Assembly: GCA_958296175.1 (NCBI GenBank)
Contig: OY282448.1
Location: forward strand, 2,356,127-2,420,126
Source: an uncultured Chloroflexota bacterium
GTDB lineage: Bacteria > Chloroflexota > UBA11872
Direction of reading: 5' to 3'
DNA length: 64,000 bases
In this document: positions 42,911 through 51,429 of the stretch, piece after piece
Layout: each line of letters starts with the position of its first letter
Numbering within the stretch: position 1 is the first letter of the stretch
Notes under the pieces: generated by a model
Databases searched by the model: none
Seen by the model: the letters and a program-made list of their open reading frames with translations, nothing else
What the model was told of the DNA's origin: nothing
Program-made: the position numbers and the translations under genes

Positions 42911-43948
42911 CTAGGCGTAGCGGGCGGCCATGTCGTCCAGCGACACCACGGGCACGCCGCCGGCCTGGCCGGCCATGCCAAACGCTTCCATGCGGGCGGC
43001 GCACACCTCGGTCATGGCTTCGCGGGCGGGGGCCAGGTATTTGCGGGGGTCGAACTCGCCCCGATGCTCGACCAGCGCGCGGCGCACCGCGCCGGTCATG
43101 GCCAGGCGGTTGTCGGTGTCGACGTTGATCTTGCGCACGCCGTGGCGGATACCTTCCTGGATTTCCTCGATCGGCACGCCCCAGGTCTGCCGCATCTCGC
43201 CGCCATAGGCGTTGAACTCGTCCTGCAAGGCCTGCGGCACGCTGGAGCTGCCGTGCATCACGATGTGCGTGTCGGGCAGGCGGCGGTGGATTTCACGGAT
43301 ACAGTCCATCACCAGCACCCCGGCGTCTGGCTGGCGGCTGAACTTGTAAGCGCCGTGGCTGGTTCCAATCGCCACCGCCAGCGCGTCCACGCCAGTCTGG
43401 GCCACGAAGTCTTCGGCTTCTTCGGGGTCGGTCACCAGCTGGCCGCGGCTGAGCGTTCCCAGAGCGCCGTGCCCGTCTTCCTGCTCGCCGCTGCCCGTTT
43501 CCAGGCTGCCCAGCACGCCCAGCTCGCCCTCCACGCTCACGCCGCGCGCGTGGGCCATCGCCGCGACCTGCCGCGTCACGCGCACGTTGTAGTCGTAATC
43601 GGCCGGCGTGGCAGCGTCCTCGTGCAGCGAGCCGTCCATCATCACACTGGTGAATCCCTGGTCGATGGCGCTTTGGCAGGTTGCCGGGCTGTTGCCGTGG
43701 TCCTGGTGCATGACGATGGGGATGGACGGGTTCAATTCGACGGCCGCCAGCATCAGATGCCGCAGGTAGGCGTCGTTCGAATAGTCGCGCGCGCCGCGGC
43801 TGGCCTGCACGATCACCGGCGAGTCGGTGCGCGCGGCGGCTGCCATGATGGCCTGAATCTGTTCCATGTTGTTGACGTTGAACGCCGCCACGCCGTAGCC
43901 GTGCTCCGCGGCGTGATCCAGCAGCACCCGCATAGGAATCAGAGGCAT
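42911..43948 (-). CDS. fba: Class II fructose-bisphosphate aldolase
   Basis: 345 residues. Zinc ligands and catalytic residues are visible in '[19 protein letters not shown]' (catalytic Asp, zinc His), '[14 protein letters not shown]', '[14 protein letters not shown]' and '[13 protein letters not shown]', then '[15 protein letters not shown]' and '[17 protein letters not shown]'. It cleaves fructose-1,6-bisphosphate in glycolysis and the Calvin-type pathways. ATG 43948 is chosen because a GGAGGA precedes it. It is convergent with the leuB-like gene. Confidence 0.94.
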   Translation of the reverse strand: MPLIPMRVLLDHAAEHGYGVAAFNVNNMEQIQAIMAAAARTDSPVIVQASRGARDYSNDAYLRHLMLAAVELNPSIPIVMHQDHGNSPATCQSAIDQGFTSVMMDGSLHEDAATPADYDYNVRVTRQVAAMAHARGVSVEGELGVLGSLETGSGEQEDGHGALGTLSRGQLVTDPEEAEDFVAQTGVDALAVAIGTSHGAYKFSRQPDAGVLVMDCIREIHRRLPDTHIVMHGSSSVPQALQDEFNAYGGEMRQTWGVPIEEIQEGIRHGVRKINVDTDNRLAMTGAVRRALVEHRGEFDPRKYLAPAREAMTEVCAARMEAFGMAGQAGGVPVVSLDDMAARYA

Positions 43949-44135
43949 GCGAGCATTCTCCTCCAGTCGGGCTGATCGGCGGCCCCGCGCCGGCGCCACA
44001 AGGATACGACCGCACGCGTCCAGCGCTGGCGGCGTTCAGGCCCATGGCCGCACCCCGCACGCGCAGGCGCCGCGCACGACCAACGCCAGCGGCACGGCCG
44101 CGCCCTCCGCACCCCACGCCGCCGCCCCTAATCCT

Positions 44136-44170
44136 CAATCCACAATTCACAATCCACAATCCACAATTCC
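44136..44170. repeat. Short AT-rich tandem repeat 'aatccacaat' ahead of nagA
   Basis: About 35 bp of repeated 'caatccacaa'/'ttcacaatcc' units, very unlike the GC-rich surroundings, end 5 bp before the nagA start. Such a tract could vary in length by slippage and affect the spacing of promoter or ribosome-binding elements, since no good Shine-Dalgarno is visible. Confidence 0.7.
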
Positions 44171-44174
44171 CCCC

Positions 44175-45314
44175 ATGCCCCGCTCGATCCATTTCCTGAA
44201 CGTGAACGCCGCCAGCGGCGGGAAGCTGACGCGCGGCGTCAACGTCACCGTTGCCAACGGCCTCGTGGCCGAAATCTCGCGCGCGCCGCCCAGCCGCGGC
44301 GCGGCCGGCCTCCAGGTCTCAGGACCAGGAGTGCTGGCGCCGGGGTTCGTCGACACCCACGTCCACGGCCGCGCCGGCTGCGACGTCATGCGGCCCGGCG
44401 GCGTTGCACGGCTCTCGCTCGAACTGCTGGCCCAGGGCGTCACCAGTTTCTTGCCCACCATCGTGTCGGCGGCGCCGGAGACCATGCTGGCGGCGTTGGC
44501 CGCGGCGCGCGGCGACCCCGCCGGCGCCCGCGTGCCGGGTCTGCATCTCGAAGGGCCGTTCCTCGCGCCGCAGCAGCCAGGGATGTTCCCGCCCGAAATC
44601 TTCCGGGATTACGACCGCGGCTTGTGGCGCGGCCTGCGGCAGGCGGCGGCCGCTCCCATTCGCCTGCTGACGGTCGCGGCCGAACGCCTGACCCCGCGGC
44701 AGCTCGACGAACTTCGCAGCAGCGGCGCGGCTCTGAGCCTCGGCCACACGGCGGCGACCTACGAGCAGGCGTGCCAGGCCTTCGACGCCGGCGTCGCGCG
44801 CGTCACCCACGCCTACAACGCCATGCGCGGCTTTCACCACCGCGCGCCCGGCGCGGTTGGCGCGCTGCTGGACCGCGGGAACGTGGACGCCGAGCTGATT
44901 CTGGATGGTCTGCACGTTGCCGCGGCGCCCGCGCGGCTGCTGGCCGCCACGCGCACCTCGGGCTCGCTGGTCCTGATCACCGACAGCGTGCCGCTGGCCG
45001 GCTGGAACCGCCGCGAGAGCGTCTGGGCCGGCCGCCGCCTGCGCCGTGACGGCGGGGCCGTGCGCCTGTCCAGCGGTCAGCTCGCCGGCAGCGCCCTGGC
45101 CATGGACGACGCCGTCCGCCGCGCCGTCCGCTGGCTCCACGTCTCACCCGCGCACGCCCTGCGCATGGCCGCCGAAACTCCGTGCGCCTCGATCGGCCTG
45201 CCCTCCAGCGGCCTGCGCGTCGGCGCCCCCGCCGACCTGGTGCTCCTCACCCCCGACCTCCACCCCCGCATGACCCTCGTCGGCGGCGTCATCCGCTGGC
45301 GCCGCAGCCAGTGA
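44175..45314 (+). CDS. nagA: N-acetylglucosamine-6-phosphate deacetylase
   Basis: 379 residues of the amidohydrolase superfamily. 'GFVDTHVHGRAGCDVM' gives the first metal-site His pair, 'GLHLEGPFLAPQQPGMFP' the family signature with the metal Glu, 'SLGHTAATYEQA' and 'VTHAYNAMRGFHHR' the remaining His ligands, and 'VLITDSVPLAG' the catalytic Asp. It deacetylates GlcNAc-6-phosphate in amino-sugar recycling. nagB is not adjacent. ATG 44175 follows an AT-rich repeat tract. Confidence 0.9.
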   Translation: MPRSIHFLNVNAASGGKLTRGVNVTVANGLVAEISRAPPSRGAAGLQVSGPGVLAPGFVDTHVHGRAGCDVMRPGGVARLSLELLAQGVTSFLPTIVSAAPETMLAALAAARGDPAGARVPGLHLEGPFLAPQQPGMFPPEIFRDYDRGLWRGLRQAAAAPIRLLTVAAERLTPRQLDELRSSGAALSLGHTAATYEQACQAFDAGVARVTHAYNAMRGFHHRAPGAVGALLDRGNVDAELILDGLHVAAAPARLLAATRTSGSLVLITDSVPLAGWNRRESVWAGRRLRRDGGAVRLSSGQLAGSALAMDDAVRRAVRWLHVSPAHALRMAAETPCASIGLPSSGLRVGAPADLVLLTPDLHPRMTLVGGVIRWRRSQ

Positions 45315-45519
45315 CACTGCGCAACGGCCGCAGCCCGCCCGTCCTCTCTCCGCTGCAAGAGAACCAGCGCGCAGCTCCGCAGCTGCTTCGGCAAATGGCA
45401 GCGCCAAGGAGCTGCTGCCCGCGAGCGCAATTGGCATGCCCAAACGGCGGCATGGCGGCTCCAGTCACGAACTCAGTACGATGCGCATTCGCTCTGTTGC
45501 AGCACGGAAACGCATTGTC

Positions 45520-46074
45520 ATGGCTGACCAACGGGAGAGGCCAGCATCCGAGTTCATCCTCGGATTCCTAGCGCTCTTCGAAACCGAAGCCGGCGACGGG
45601 CGGTACGGCGCGGCGATGGTCACCGACGACCGCGGCGTCCCGCTCGAATTCCGAGCCAGTACGCCCGTGCGCCCGTCCGCCCTGCATCGAACGCTCTACG
45701 GAGAGAGCCTATGGCCCTTCGTCGAGGCGGAGCTTATCGCCCAGCGGTTGGTCGCTGAGCTGCGGATACCACCGCCGGTGGTACTCACAAACCGCATAGG
45801 GATACTCGACACTGCGATCGATGCCACGCTCTGCTTCATCGCCGACGCTGACGCATCCATCCCAGCGATAGGCTCAGAATTGTTCAGCCGTTATCTGGAG
45901 GCAACAGGGGCCACGCACGCAAAACTAACACTCGCCGCTGCTACCGATTCGGCGCTGGTCCATGGCGCCAAACAGGTGACAGCGTCGATGCGCCGCTTCG
46001 ATCCCATCGAGGTATTCCGGCGCATCGACCAGGCATACGAACAACTCGCCGTCCTCGATGAACGCTACCGCTAG
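45520..46074 (+). CDS. Unknown protein coupled to an SNF2 ATPase
   Basis: 184 residues from ATG 45520. No signal or membrane segment. It begins with a soluble alpha/beta-looking domain ('ILGFLALFE', 'YGAAMVTDDRGVPLEFRAS', 'RPSALHRTLYGESLWPFV') and ends in a helical region. I do not recognise a family. Its last 17 bases overlap the start of the SNF2 gene, so the two products are probably made together. The DNA of both genes is less GC-rich and uses more mixed third-position codons than the flanks, consistent with horizontal transfer. A role in DNA handling or defence is inference from the partner. Confidence 0.7.
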   Translation: MADQRERPASEFILGFLALFETEAGDGRYGAAMVTDDRGVPLEFRASTPVRPSALHRTLYGESLWPFVEAELIAQRLVAELRIPPPVVLTNRIGILDTAIDATLCFIADADASIPAIGSELFSRYLEATGATHAKLTLAAATDSALVHGAKQVTASMRRFDPIEVFRRIDQAYEQLAVLDERYR

Positions 46075-48037
46075 CGGCGCCCGCCCTCCCGGCTCTCGCT
46101 GGATGCGGCTTCTGGTCAGACTTCCACGCGCCGCGCGTACGGTGAGCGAGGACCTCGCAAGGGTCACGCCGCCCGGGATATTTGAGTCTTCTGTTGCACT
46201 CCGACCGCCGGCTCATTTCCTGGGGGCGGCGCTGGAATTGCACGCGCCTGGAGCGGTGAGCGGCGTCCTGATGGAGATCGCGTCCCCTGCGGTCATCAAT
46301 TGCTCGGTCTCGATACCGCTCGATATCGAACCGATCGACGCCGCAATCTCCGCCCCAACCATCGAGGGGATGGTCTTCCTCCCGCAGCACCGCGCAAAGC
46401 CGTCCCGCAAGCCGTCGCTGTCGGAGCGTCCACATCACAAACAGCCGACTGACGCTCAGAAAGCGCGAGCGTCGGCGGCACTGTTTACGGCGCTGCGCGA
46501 CTTGTTGTTCCCTCCCGCCCGCGACGAGCTGTTCGACCTCAAGCTGCCGCATCGGCTCTACAAGTTCCAGAGCGAAGGCGTGCAGTGGCTGTTGCAGCAC
46601 ACGCCAGGCGCGCTCTTGGCCGACGACATGGGGCTCGGAAAAACCGTGCAGGCAATCGTGGCGATGCGTCTGCTCTTCCGGCAGAGGAAGATTACCAACG
46701 CGCTCGTCGTGGCTCCGAAGTCCGTGCAGACCAGTTGGGAGCTCCACTTTGCAGACTGGGCGCCCGAACTGCGGGTGCGAACGCTTGCGGGAAACCCATA
46801 CTCGCGGGCGATGACGTGGACGGCGCTTGCCAGCAGAACGATTCATGTGGGTGTCATCACCTATGAATCGTTCATGCGGGACTTCGAAGATGGCACGGCG
46901 CGGTTGGATCTAGGTCTCCTCGTCGCGGACGAGACGCAACGCATCAAGAATCCCGGGACGAAAACTCATCGCGCGTTATCGAACATGACGCCGCAACGAC
47001 GCTGGGGACTGACGGGCACGCCGCTGGAGAACAGGCTGGAGGAACTGAGCACGATCCTCTACTTTCTCAGCCGCGACCCGCAGCTCCTGCCGTTTGTGCG
47101 GTCGAGAATGACGGGGCGCCGCCGCCAGCAGTTAGCCGATTGGTGCGGACCGACAGTTAGAAACGTCGCCGAGCGGATCATGCTCCGCCGCCGCAAGACC
47201 CAGGTGCTCGAGGATCTGCCAAAGCTCACCAGCCACGTCGAGTTCATCGAGCTTGGGTCCCGGCAGCGCCGCGCTTATGAGCGCGCTGAGAAGGAAGGCG
47301 TGGCCCGGCTGCGCCGCGGCGAGGTGCGGATTACAAATGTACTGAGCTTGATTACGAGGCTGAAGCAGCTCTGCAACGGCGCCTCTGGCGAGAACGCCAA
47401 ACTCGACTGGTTGATCGACTATATCGAGAACGCGGTGGAGCACGGCGACAAGACGCTGATTTTTTCACAATTCGTGGACACGCTGCATGACATCGAACCC
47501 AAGCTGGCTCGATATGCGCCCCTGAAGTACACCGGGCGTATGTCTGGCCGACAGCGCGACCAGGTGATCAGGACGTTCCAGAGCGATTCGCGCCGTCGAG
47601 CCATGCTGGTTTCGCTTCGCGCTGGCGGCACCGGGTTGACGCTGACCGCGGCCAATCGTGTCGTGCACTTCGATGCATGGTGGAATCCCGCAGTTATGAG
47701 CCAGGCCACGGCTCGTACGCACCGCATCGGCCAGGCCAAGGGCGTGTTCGAGACGACGCTGGTTGCGGTGAACACGGTCGAAGAGCGAATTCAACGCATC
47801 CTCGAGAGCAAGCGCGCCTTGTTCAAGGAATACGTCGACGATCTCAGCACGAATAGCTTGCCCCGCATGCTGACCGAAGCCGAGATCTTCGGTCTTTTCG
47901 GTCTCGAAGTCCCGCGCCATCGCCGCAGCCGCGCCAGGCGCGCGGCCCGTCCGGCCGCTGTGGACACCGCCCACCGACGCCCTGCGCGTTCCCGGTCGCA
48001 GCGGCCCTGGAGGTCCCCGTCTCGAGGAAGCGGCTGA
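46058..48037 (+). CDS. SNF2-family DNA-dependent ATPase (helicase-like)
   Basis: 659 residues. Both RecA-like lobes are complete: motif I 'DDMGLGKTVQ', motif II 'DETQRIKN' (DExx as DETQ), motif III 'LTGTPLENR', motif IV-like 'LIFSQFVDTL', motif V 'LRAGGTGLTLTAAN' and motif VI 'TARTHRIGQAKGV'. An N-terminal ~150-residue segment has no recognised domain. The Arg/Pro-rich tail (last ~45) looks disordered. SNF2 proteins translocate on double-stranded DNA and displace proteins; bacterial copies are found in RapA-type recycling and in defence systems such as DISARM. It lacks the RapA N-terminal domains and is much shorter. Confidence 0.9.
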   Translation: MNATASGARPPGSRWMRLLVRLPRAARTVSEDLARVTPPGIFESSVALRPPAHFLGAALELHAPGAVSGVLMEIASPAVINCSVSIPLDIEPIDAAISAPTIEGMVFLPQHRAKPSRKPSLSERPHHKQPTDAQKARASAALFTALRDLLFPPARDELFDLKLPHRLYKFQSEGVQWLLQHTPGALLADDMGLGKTVQAIVAMRLLFRQRKITNALVVAPKSVQTSWELHFADWAPELRVRTLAGNPYSRAMTWTALASRTIHVGVITYESFMRDFEDGTARLDLGLLVADETQRIKNPGTKTHRALSNMTPQRRWGLTGTPLENRLEELSTILYFLSRDPQLLPFVRSRMTGRRRQQLADWCGPTVRNVAERIMLRRRKTQVLEDLPKLTSHVEFIELGSRQRRAYERAEKEGVARLRRGEVRITNVLSLITRLKQLCNGASGENAKLDWLIDYIENAVEHGDKTLIFSQFVDTLHDIEPKLARYAPLKYTGRMSGRQRDQVIRTFQSDSRRRAMLVSLRAGGTGLTLTAANRVVHFDAWWNPAVMSQATARTHRIGQAKGVFETTLVAVNTVEERIQRILESKRALFKEYVDDLSTNSLPRMLTEAEIFGLFGLEVPRHRRSRARRAARPAAVDTAHRRPARSRSQRPWRSPSRGSG

Positions 48038-48091
48038 GTCGGCGCCGCCGGCGCTGAGCAGAGGGGGCGGCGGACTCATCCAGATCGAGAG

Positions 48092-48112
48092 CCTCCGCGC
48101 AAGACGCGGAGG
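48092..48112 (+). terminator. Perfect 8-bp hairpin after the SNF2 gene
   Basis: CCTCCGCG-CAAGA-CGCGGAGG lies 54 bp beyond the SNF2 stop. There is no T-run, so it is a probable but not certain terminator of the two-gene unit. Confidence 0.5.
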
Positions 48113-48252
48113 ATGCGTCCACGGCCGCAGGCGCGTCCGCTCGGGTATGCGCGGCGCGGGCGGGGTGCGGCGGCGGTGATGTTGCGCGTTGGGCGGGGAT
48201 GCGGCACATTGGGGGTTCGGCGGATGCTCGGCGCAGAGGGGAAACGCAGTCG

Positions 48253-48438
48253 ATGACCATTGGGCTTTGGGGGCGGATTCGCAGTTCCACGATCAGCTGG
48301 CTCGTCATCTCGGTGTTCTTCTTTGCGCTGGACGTGGTGGACGGCATGCCGTTTCCGTCGTGGTCGTTGATCCCCATCATGGTATTCATGCTGTGGCCGC
48401 TGTACTTTGCGGTCCGCTGGGTCGTGCGTGGATTCTGA
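48253..48438 (+). CDS. Small membrane protein
   Basis: 61 residues from ATG 48253, with two hydrophobic helices (about 13-27 and 36-56) joined by a short 'DGMPFPSWS' turn. The Trp/Phe-rich composition is like many bacterial two-helix membrane proteins, but no family is recognised. It is followed 30 bp later by the next gene on the same strand. Confidence 0.5.
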   Translation: MTIGLWGRIRSSTISWLVISVFFFALDVVDGMPFPSWSLIPIMVFMLWPLYFAVRWVVRGF

Positions 48439-48468
48439 GCGGGCGGGGAACAGCACGGACCATTCGCC

Positions 48469-49194
48469 ATGACTGAATCCGACGGCGGCATTCCCCAGTT
48501 GCTGGGCCCTGGCGGGGAGCCGCTGGGCCCCGCGCCGGCGCCGGTCGACGCGCCGGCGGCGCCGGCGGGTGCTTCCCAGACGCCGCCCGCAGGGTCGAGC
48601 GGGGAATCCCCGGCCTCCGCGCCCGCGACTTCCGAACCCGGGCAGGCGGCGGAGCCGCAGGGGCCGGCGTTCGGCATGTCCACCATTCTGGCCGTGGACC
48701 CGCGCGTGATTCCGGCCACGCTCGTCGCGGTGATGAACCACGACCCCATCGAAGCGTACCGCCGCCGCGTCGAGGCGGCGCGGCCGCAGTTCGACCAGAC
48801 GCGCGACGTGATGATTTCGGCCGCCGAGGCCCAGCTGATGCGGCACAGCCAGAAACCCCCGGAAGGCGGCCACCGCGCCATTGCCGCCCGTATCGTGGAA
48901 CAGGGCTTCATGCGCACGATGTGGGACATGTGCTTCGAGACCGTCTCGGGCGCGCAGGTCTCGCTGATTTTCGCCGCCGGCATGGCCGGCCCCGAGCGCG
49001 TGGCCAGCACGCTGCTGTCATCCAACCAGGACGTGCCCACCGTCTGGGTCACCACGCGCGCCCTGACCATCGGCGGGCGCTTCGGCGCCTGGGCGGCGCC
49101 GGTGACGCGCGACCAACAGATGCCCGCGACCGTGGCCCTGACGGGGGACAACTTCCAGCAGCTGCGGCTGAGTTTCGCGAAGGTGCGCGTCTAG
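48469..49194 (+). CDS. Uncharacterised protein with Pro/Ala-rich N-terminus
   Basis: 241 residues. The first ~70 are Pro/Ala/Gly-rich and disordered-looking. A compact C-terminal domain (about 70-241) contains a helical 'DPIEAYRRRVEAARPQFDQ' part and a strand-rich part ('GAQVSLIFAAGMAGPERVAS', 'VWVTTRALTIGGRFGAW', 'QQLRLSFAKVRV'). No signal peptide and no recognised family. The small membrane protein upstream may be its partner. Confidence 0.55.
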   Translation: MTESDGGIPQLLGPGGEPLGPAPAPVDAPAAPAGASQTPPAGSSGESPASAPATSEPGQAAEPQGPAFGMSTILAVDPRVIPATLVAVMNHDPIEAYRRRVEAARPQFDQTRDVMISAAEAQLMRHSQKPPEGGHRAIAARIVEQGFMRTMWDMCFETVSGAQVSLIFAAGMAGPERVASTLLSSNQDVPTVWVTTRALTIGGRFGAWAAPVTRDQQMPATVALTGDNFQQLRLSFAKVRV

Positions 49195-49330
49195 GCGGCC
49201 GGGGGCGATGGATTCCCGCGTTTGCGGGAATGTTCGGGGGCGCGCTGGGCCGTGACGTGTCTATGGCAGGCGGCAGCTCCCGGTCGACGACCCGCACGCT
49301 CACCTCGGACGACCCCGCCCGGTTGGCATC

Positions 49331-49597
49331 CCGGCCCCGTCCGCGCGAGGCGCGGCGTGACCTCAGGACGATTGGCCAGCAGCGCGTTGACCCGGCCCTG
49401 TCCGTGCGAGACGTGACGCTGCGCCTGTCCGCCTACGGCGACGGTCGAACACCCGGCCCTGCCTGCGCGAGTCCCGTCCGCGCGAGGCAACGCCAACGTG
49501 CGCAGCCGCAGCGCCCGGCCCTATCCGCGTGAGGCGCGCCGGACCTCGACCCGCCGCGCGAGTGCCTTGCCGCGCCCGGTCCATTCCGCGCGAGGAT
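49331..49597. repeat. Five-copy repeat array, 61-62-bp period (locus E)
   Basis: The 491-bp gap between the uncharacterised gene and TetR holds copies of a ~22-28-bp element starting at 49331, 49392, 49453, 49515 and 49576 (steps 61, 61, 62, 61). The core is 'ccggccctgtccgcgcgagg'. A diverged copy may start near 49270, and a separate perfect hairpin ATTCCCGCG-TT-TGCGGGAAT-like element is at 49212-49231. Spacers are unrelated to each other, except that one contains an extra partial core (49473-49488). The core is shared with locus A near 1854. Confidence 0.8.
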
Positions 49598-49649
49598 CGA
49601 CGGTCTCCCCGCCTGGTTGACAACCCTCCGGCGCCCGGTGTACAAACCG

Positions 49650-49663
49650 ACCGACTAGTCGGT
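49650..49663. promoter_or_regulatory. TetR-type palindromic operator
   Basis: ACCGACTAGTCGGT is a perfect 14-bp palindrome, within a longer imperfect one, 22 bp upstream of the TetR start. This is a classical TetR-family operator form and position, so autorepression and control of the downstream mqn genes is likely. Confidence 0.85.
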
Positions 49664-49685
49664 TTGCCCCGAAAGGCGCGGGACC

Positions 49686-50330
49686 TTGGCGCTGCGACTT
49701 CCCGGACGAGCGCGCGACGGGCGCAAGGGCGCCACACGCCGCGCCTTGCTGGAAGCCGCCTTGAACGTGTTCGGCGAGAAGGGCTACCACGGCGCCGCCG
49801 TCGACGAGATCGTCAGCCGCGCCGGCCGCTCCAAAGGCGCGGCCTATTTTCACTTCGCCAGCAAAGAAGCCATCTTTCGGGCGCTGGTGCGCGAATTGGC
49901 GGGCCAGCTCGTGGGCCGCATCCAGCGGGAGATCGACGCGGCCAGCGCGCCGTCGGAACGTCTGGACGCGGCGCTTCTGGCGCTGATCGACATCTTCGTC
50001 AAGCACCGCATGCTGGCTCGCATCGTGCTGATCGAGGTCGCGGGCGCCGGGCGCGCGTTCAGCGAGGACCTGATCTTCGTGCGGCGGCAGTTTGCAGCCG
50101 TTATCGACCGCGAGCTGCACGCGGCTGCACGGTCTGGCGCGATTCCGCCGTGCGACACTACGCTCATCGCCACCGCGTGGTTCGGAGCCTTGAACGAAGT
50201 CGTGGTCCACTGGCTGCACAATCCCACCGCCGCCCCGCTGCACGCCAGCTACCCCAGTCTGCGGCGGCTGCTGTTGCAGAGCGTCGGCTTTCGCCTGGCC
50301 GAGGCGGAAGGCGCGGCCGTCCATGCTTGA
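49686..50330 (+). CDS. TetR family transcriptional regulator
   Basis: 214 residues. The N-terminal helix-turn-helix is canonical: 'RRALLEAALNVFGEKGYHGAAVDEI' forms helices 1-2, and 'AGRSKGAAYFHFASKEAIFRALV' holds the recognition helix and the typical Y-x-HF-x-SK-E. The C-terminal ligand domain is unassigned. TTG at 49686 is used as start because of its place relative to the operator, but it is uncertain. Its stop overlaps mqnE by 8 nt, putting the menaquinone genes under its control. Confidence 0.9.
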   Translation: MALRLPGRARDGRKGATRRALLEAALNVFGEKGYHGAAVDEIVSRAGRSKGAAYFHFASKEAIFRALVRELAGQLVGRIQREIDAASAPSERLDAALLALIDIFVKHRMLARIVLIEVAGAGRAFSEDLIFVRRQFAAVIDRELHAAARSGAIPPCDTTLIATAWFGALNEVVVHWLHNPTAAPLHASYPSLRRLLLQSVGFRLAEAEGAAVHA

Positions 50331-51429
50331 CGCGCCCGCCGCGCCGGCGCTGCGGTTTCAGGACGCCGAGCTGGAACGTGTCTGGGACAAGGTGCAGCGG
50401 CGTGAGCGCCTGTCCGAGGCGGACGGCCTGGCCTGCCTGCAGACGCGCGACCTGCTCGGCCTGGGGCGCATGGCCGACGCGGCCGCGCGGCGCGTCTCCG
50501 GCAACCGCGTGTATTTCACCTTCAACGTGCACGTCAACCCCACCAACATCTGCGTGCTCTCCTGCAAGTTCTGCGACTTTGCCGCCAAGGTGGGCGACGA
50601 CCACGCCTACGAATACTCGATCGACGACATCCTGGGACAGATTCACCACGACGTGCACGAGGTGCACATCGTGGGCGGCCACCATCCCACTATCCCTTTC
50701 GAGTGGTACGAAGACCTGCTGCGCACTATCAAGGCCGAGCGGCCGCGCGTGCAGATCAAGGCCTTCACGGCGGCCGAGGTCGACTACTTCCACAAGCGCT
50801 TCAAGCTGGCCGACCAGGAGGTGTTGGAACGCCTGATCGCCGCCGGTCTGGACTCCATGCCCGGCGGCGGCGCCGAGGTCTTTTCCGAACGCGTGCGGCG
50901 CGAGCTGTTCCGCGGCAAGGCCGGCGCCGACCGCTGGCTCGAGATTCATCACCTGGCCCACGCCCTGGGCCTGCGCACCAACGCCACGCTGTTGTACGGA
51001 CACATCGAAACCCACCAGGAGCGCGTGCGGCACCTGCGGCGGCTGCGCGAGGCGCAGGACGTGTCCGGCGGCTGGCTCTGCTTCATTCCGCTGGAATACC
51101 AGTTAGGCACCACGAACCTGGTGCCGCGCCACGCCTCGCCGCTGGACGACCTGCGCACGCTGGCCACCTCGCGGCTAATGCTGGATAACTTCCCGCACGT
51201 CAAGTCCTACTGGGTGATGAGCGGCGAAAGCACGGCCTCCATCGGCCTCAACTTCGGCGCCGACGACCTGGACGGGACGATCGGGACCGAGCGCATTGCC
51301 CACGCGGCCCTGGCGGACAGCCCGCTGGGCCTGGAACGCGAGCGCATGGTGCGCCTGATCCAATCCGCCGGGAAGACGCCGGTCGAACGCAACGCGACCT
51401 ACGACGTCGTCAGGGTGTATGACGCCTAG
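50323..51429 (+). CDS. mqnE: Aminodeoxyfutalosine synthase
   Basis: 368 residues, a radical SAM enzyme of the futalosine menaquinone pathway. The cluster motif CxxxCxxC is in 'CVLSCKFCDF'. The family features 'HHDVHEVHIVGGHHP', 'DSMPGGGAEVFSERV' and 'GAQ'-like 'MSGESTASIGLNFGADDLDGT' are present. It joins the adenosyl radical to the chorismate-derived enolpyruvyl benzoate to make aminodeoxyfutalosine. The start ATG lies inside the TetR gene. Confidence 0.92.
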   Translation: MLDAPAAPALRFQDAELERVWDKVQRRERLSEADGLACLQTRDLLGLGRMADAAARRVSGNRVYFTFNVHVNPTNICVLSCKFCDFAAKVGDDHAYEYSIDDILGQIHHDVHEVHIVGGHHPTIPFEWYEDLLRTIKAERPRVQIKAFTAAEVDYFHKRFKLADQEVLERLIAAGLDSMPGGGAEVFSERVRRELFRGKAGADRWLEIHHLAHALGLRTNATLLYGHIETHQERVRHLRRLREAQDVSGGWLCFIPLEYQLGTTNLVPRHASPLDDLRTLATSRLMLDNFPHVKSYWVMSGESTASIGLNFGADDLDGTIGTERIAHAALADSPLGLERERMVRLIQSAGKTPVERNATYDVVRVYDA

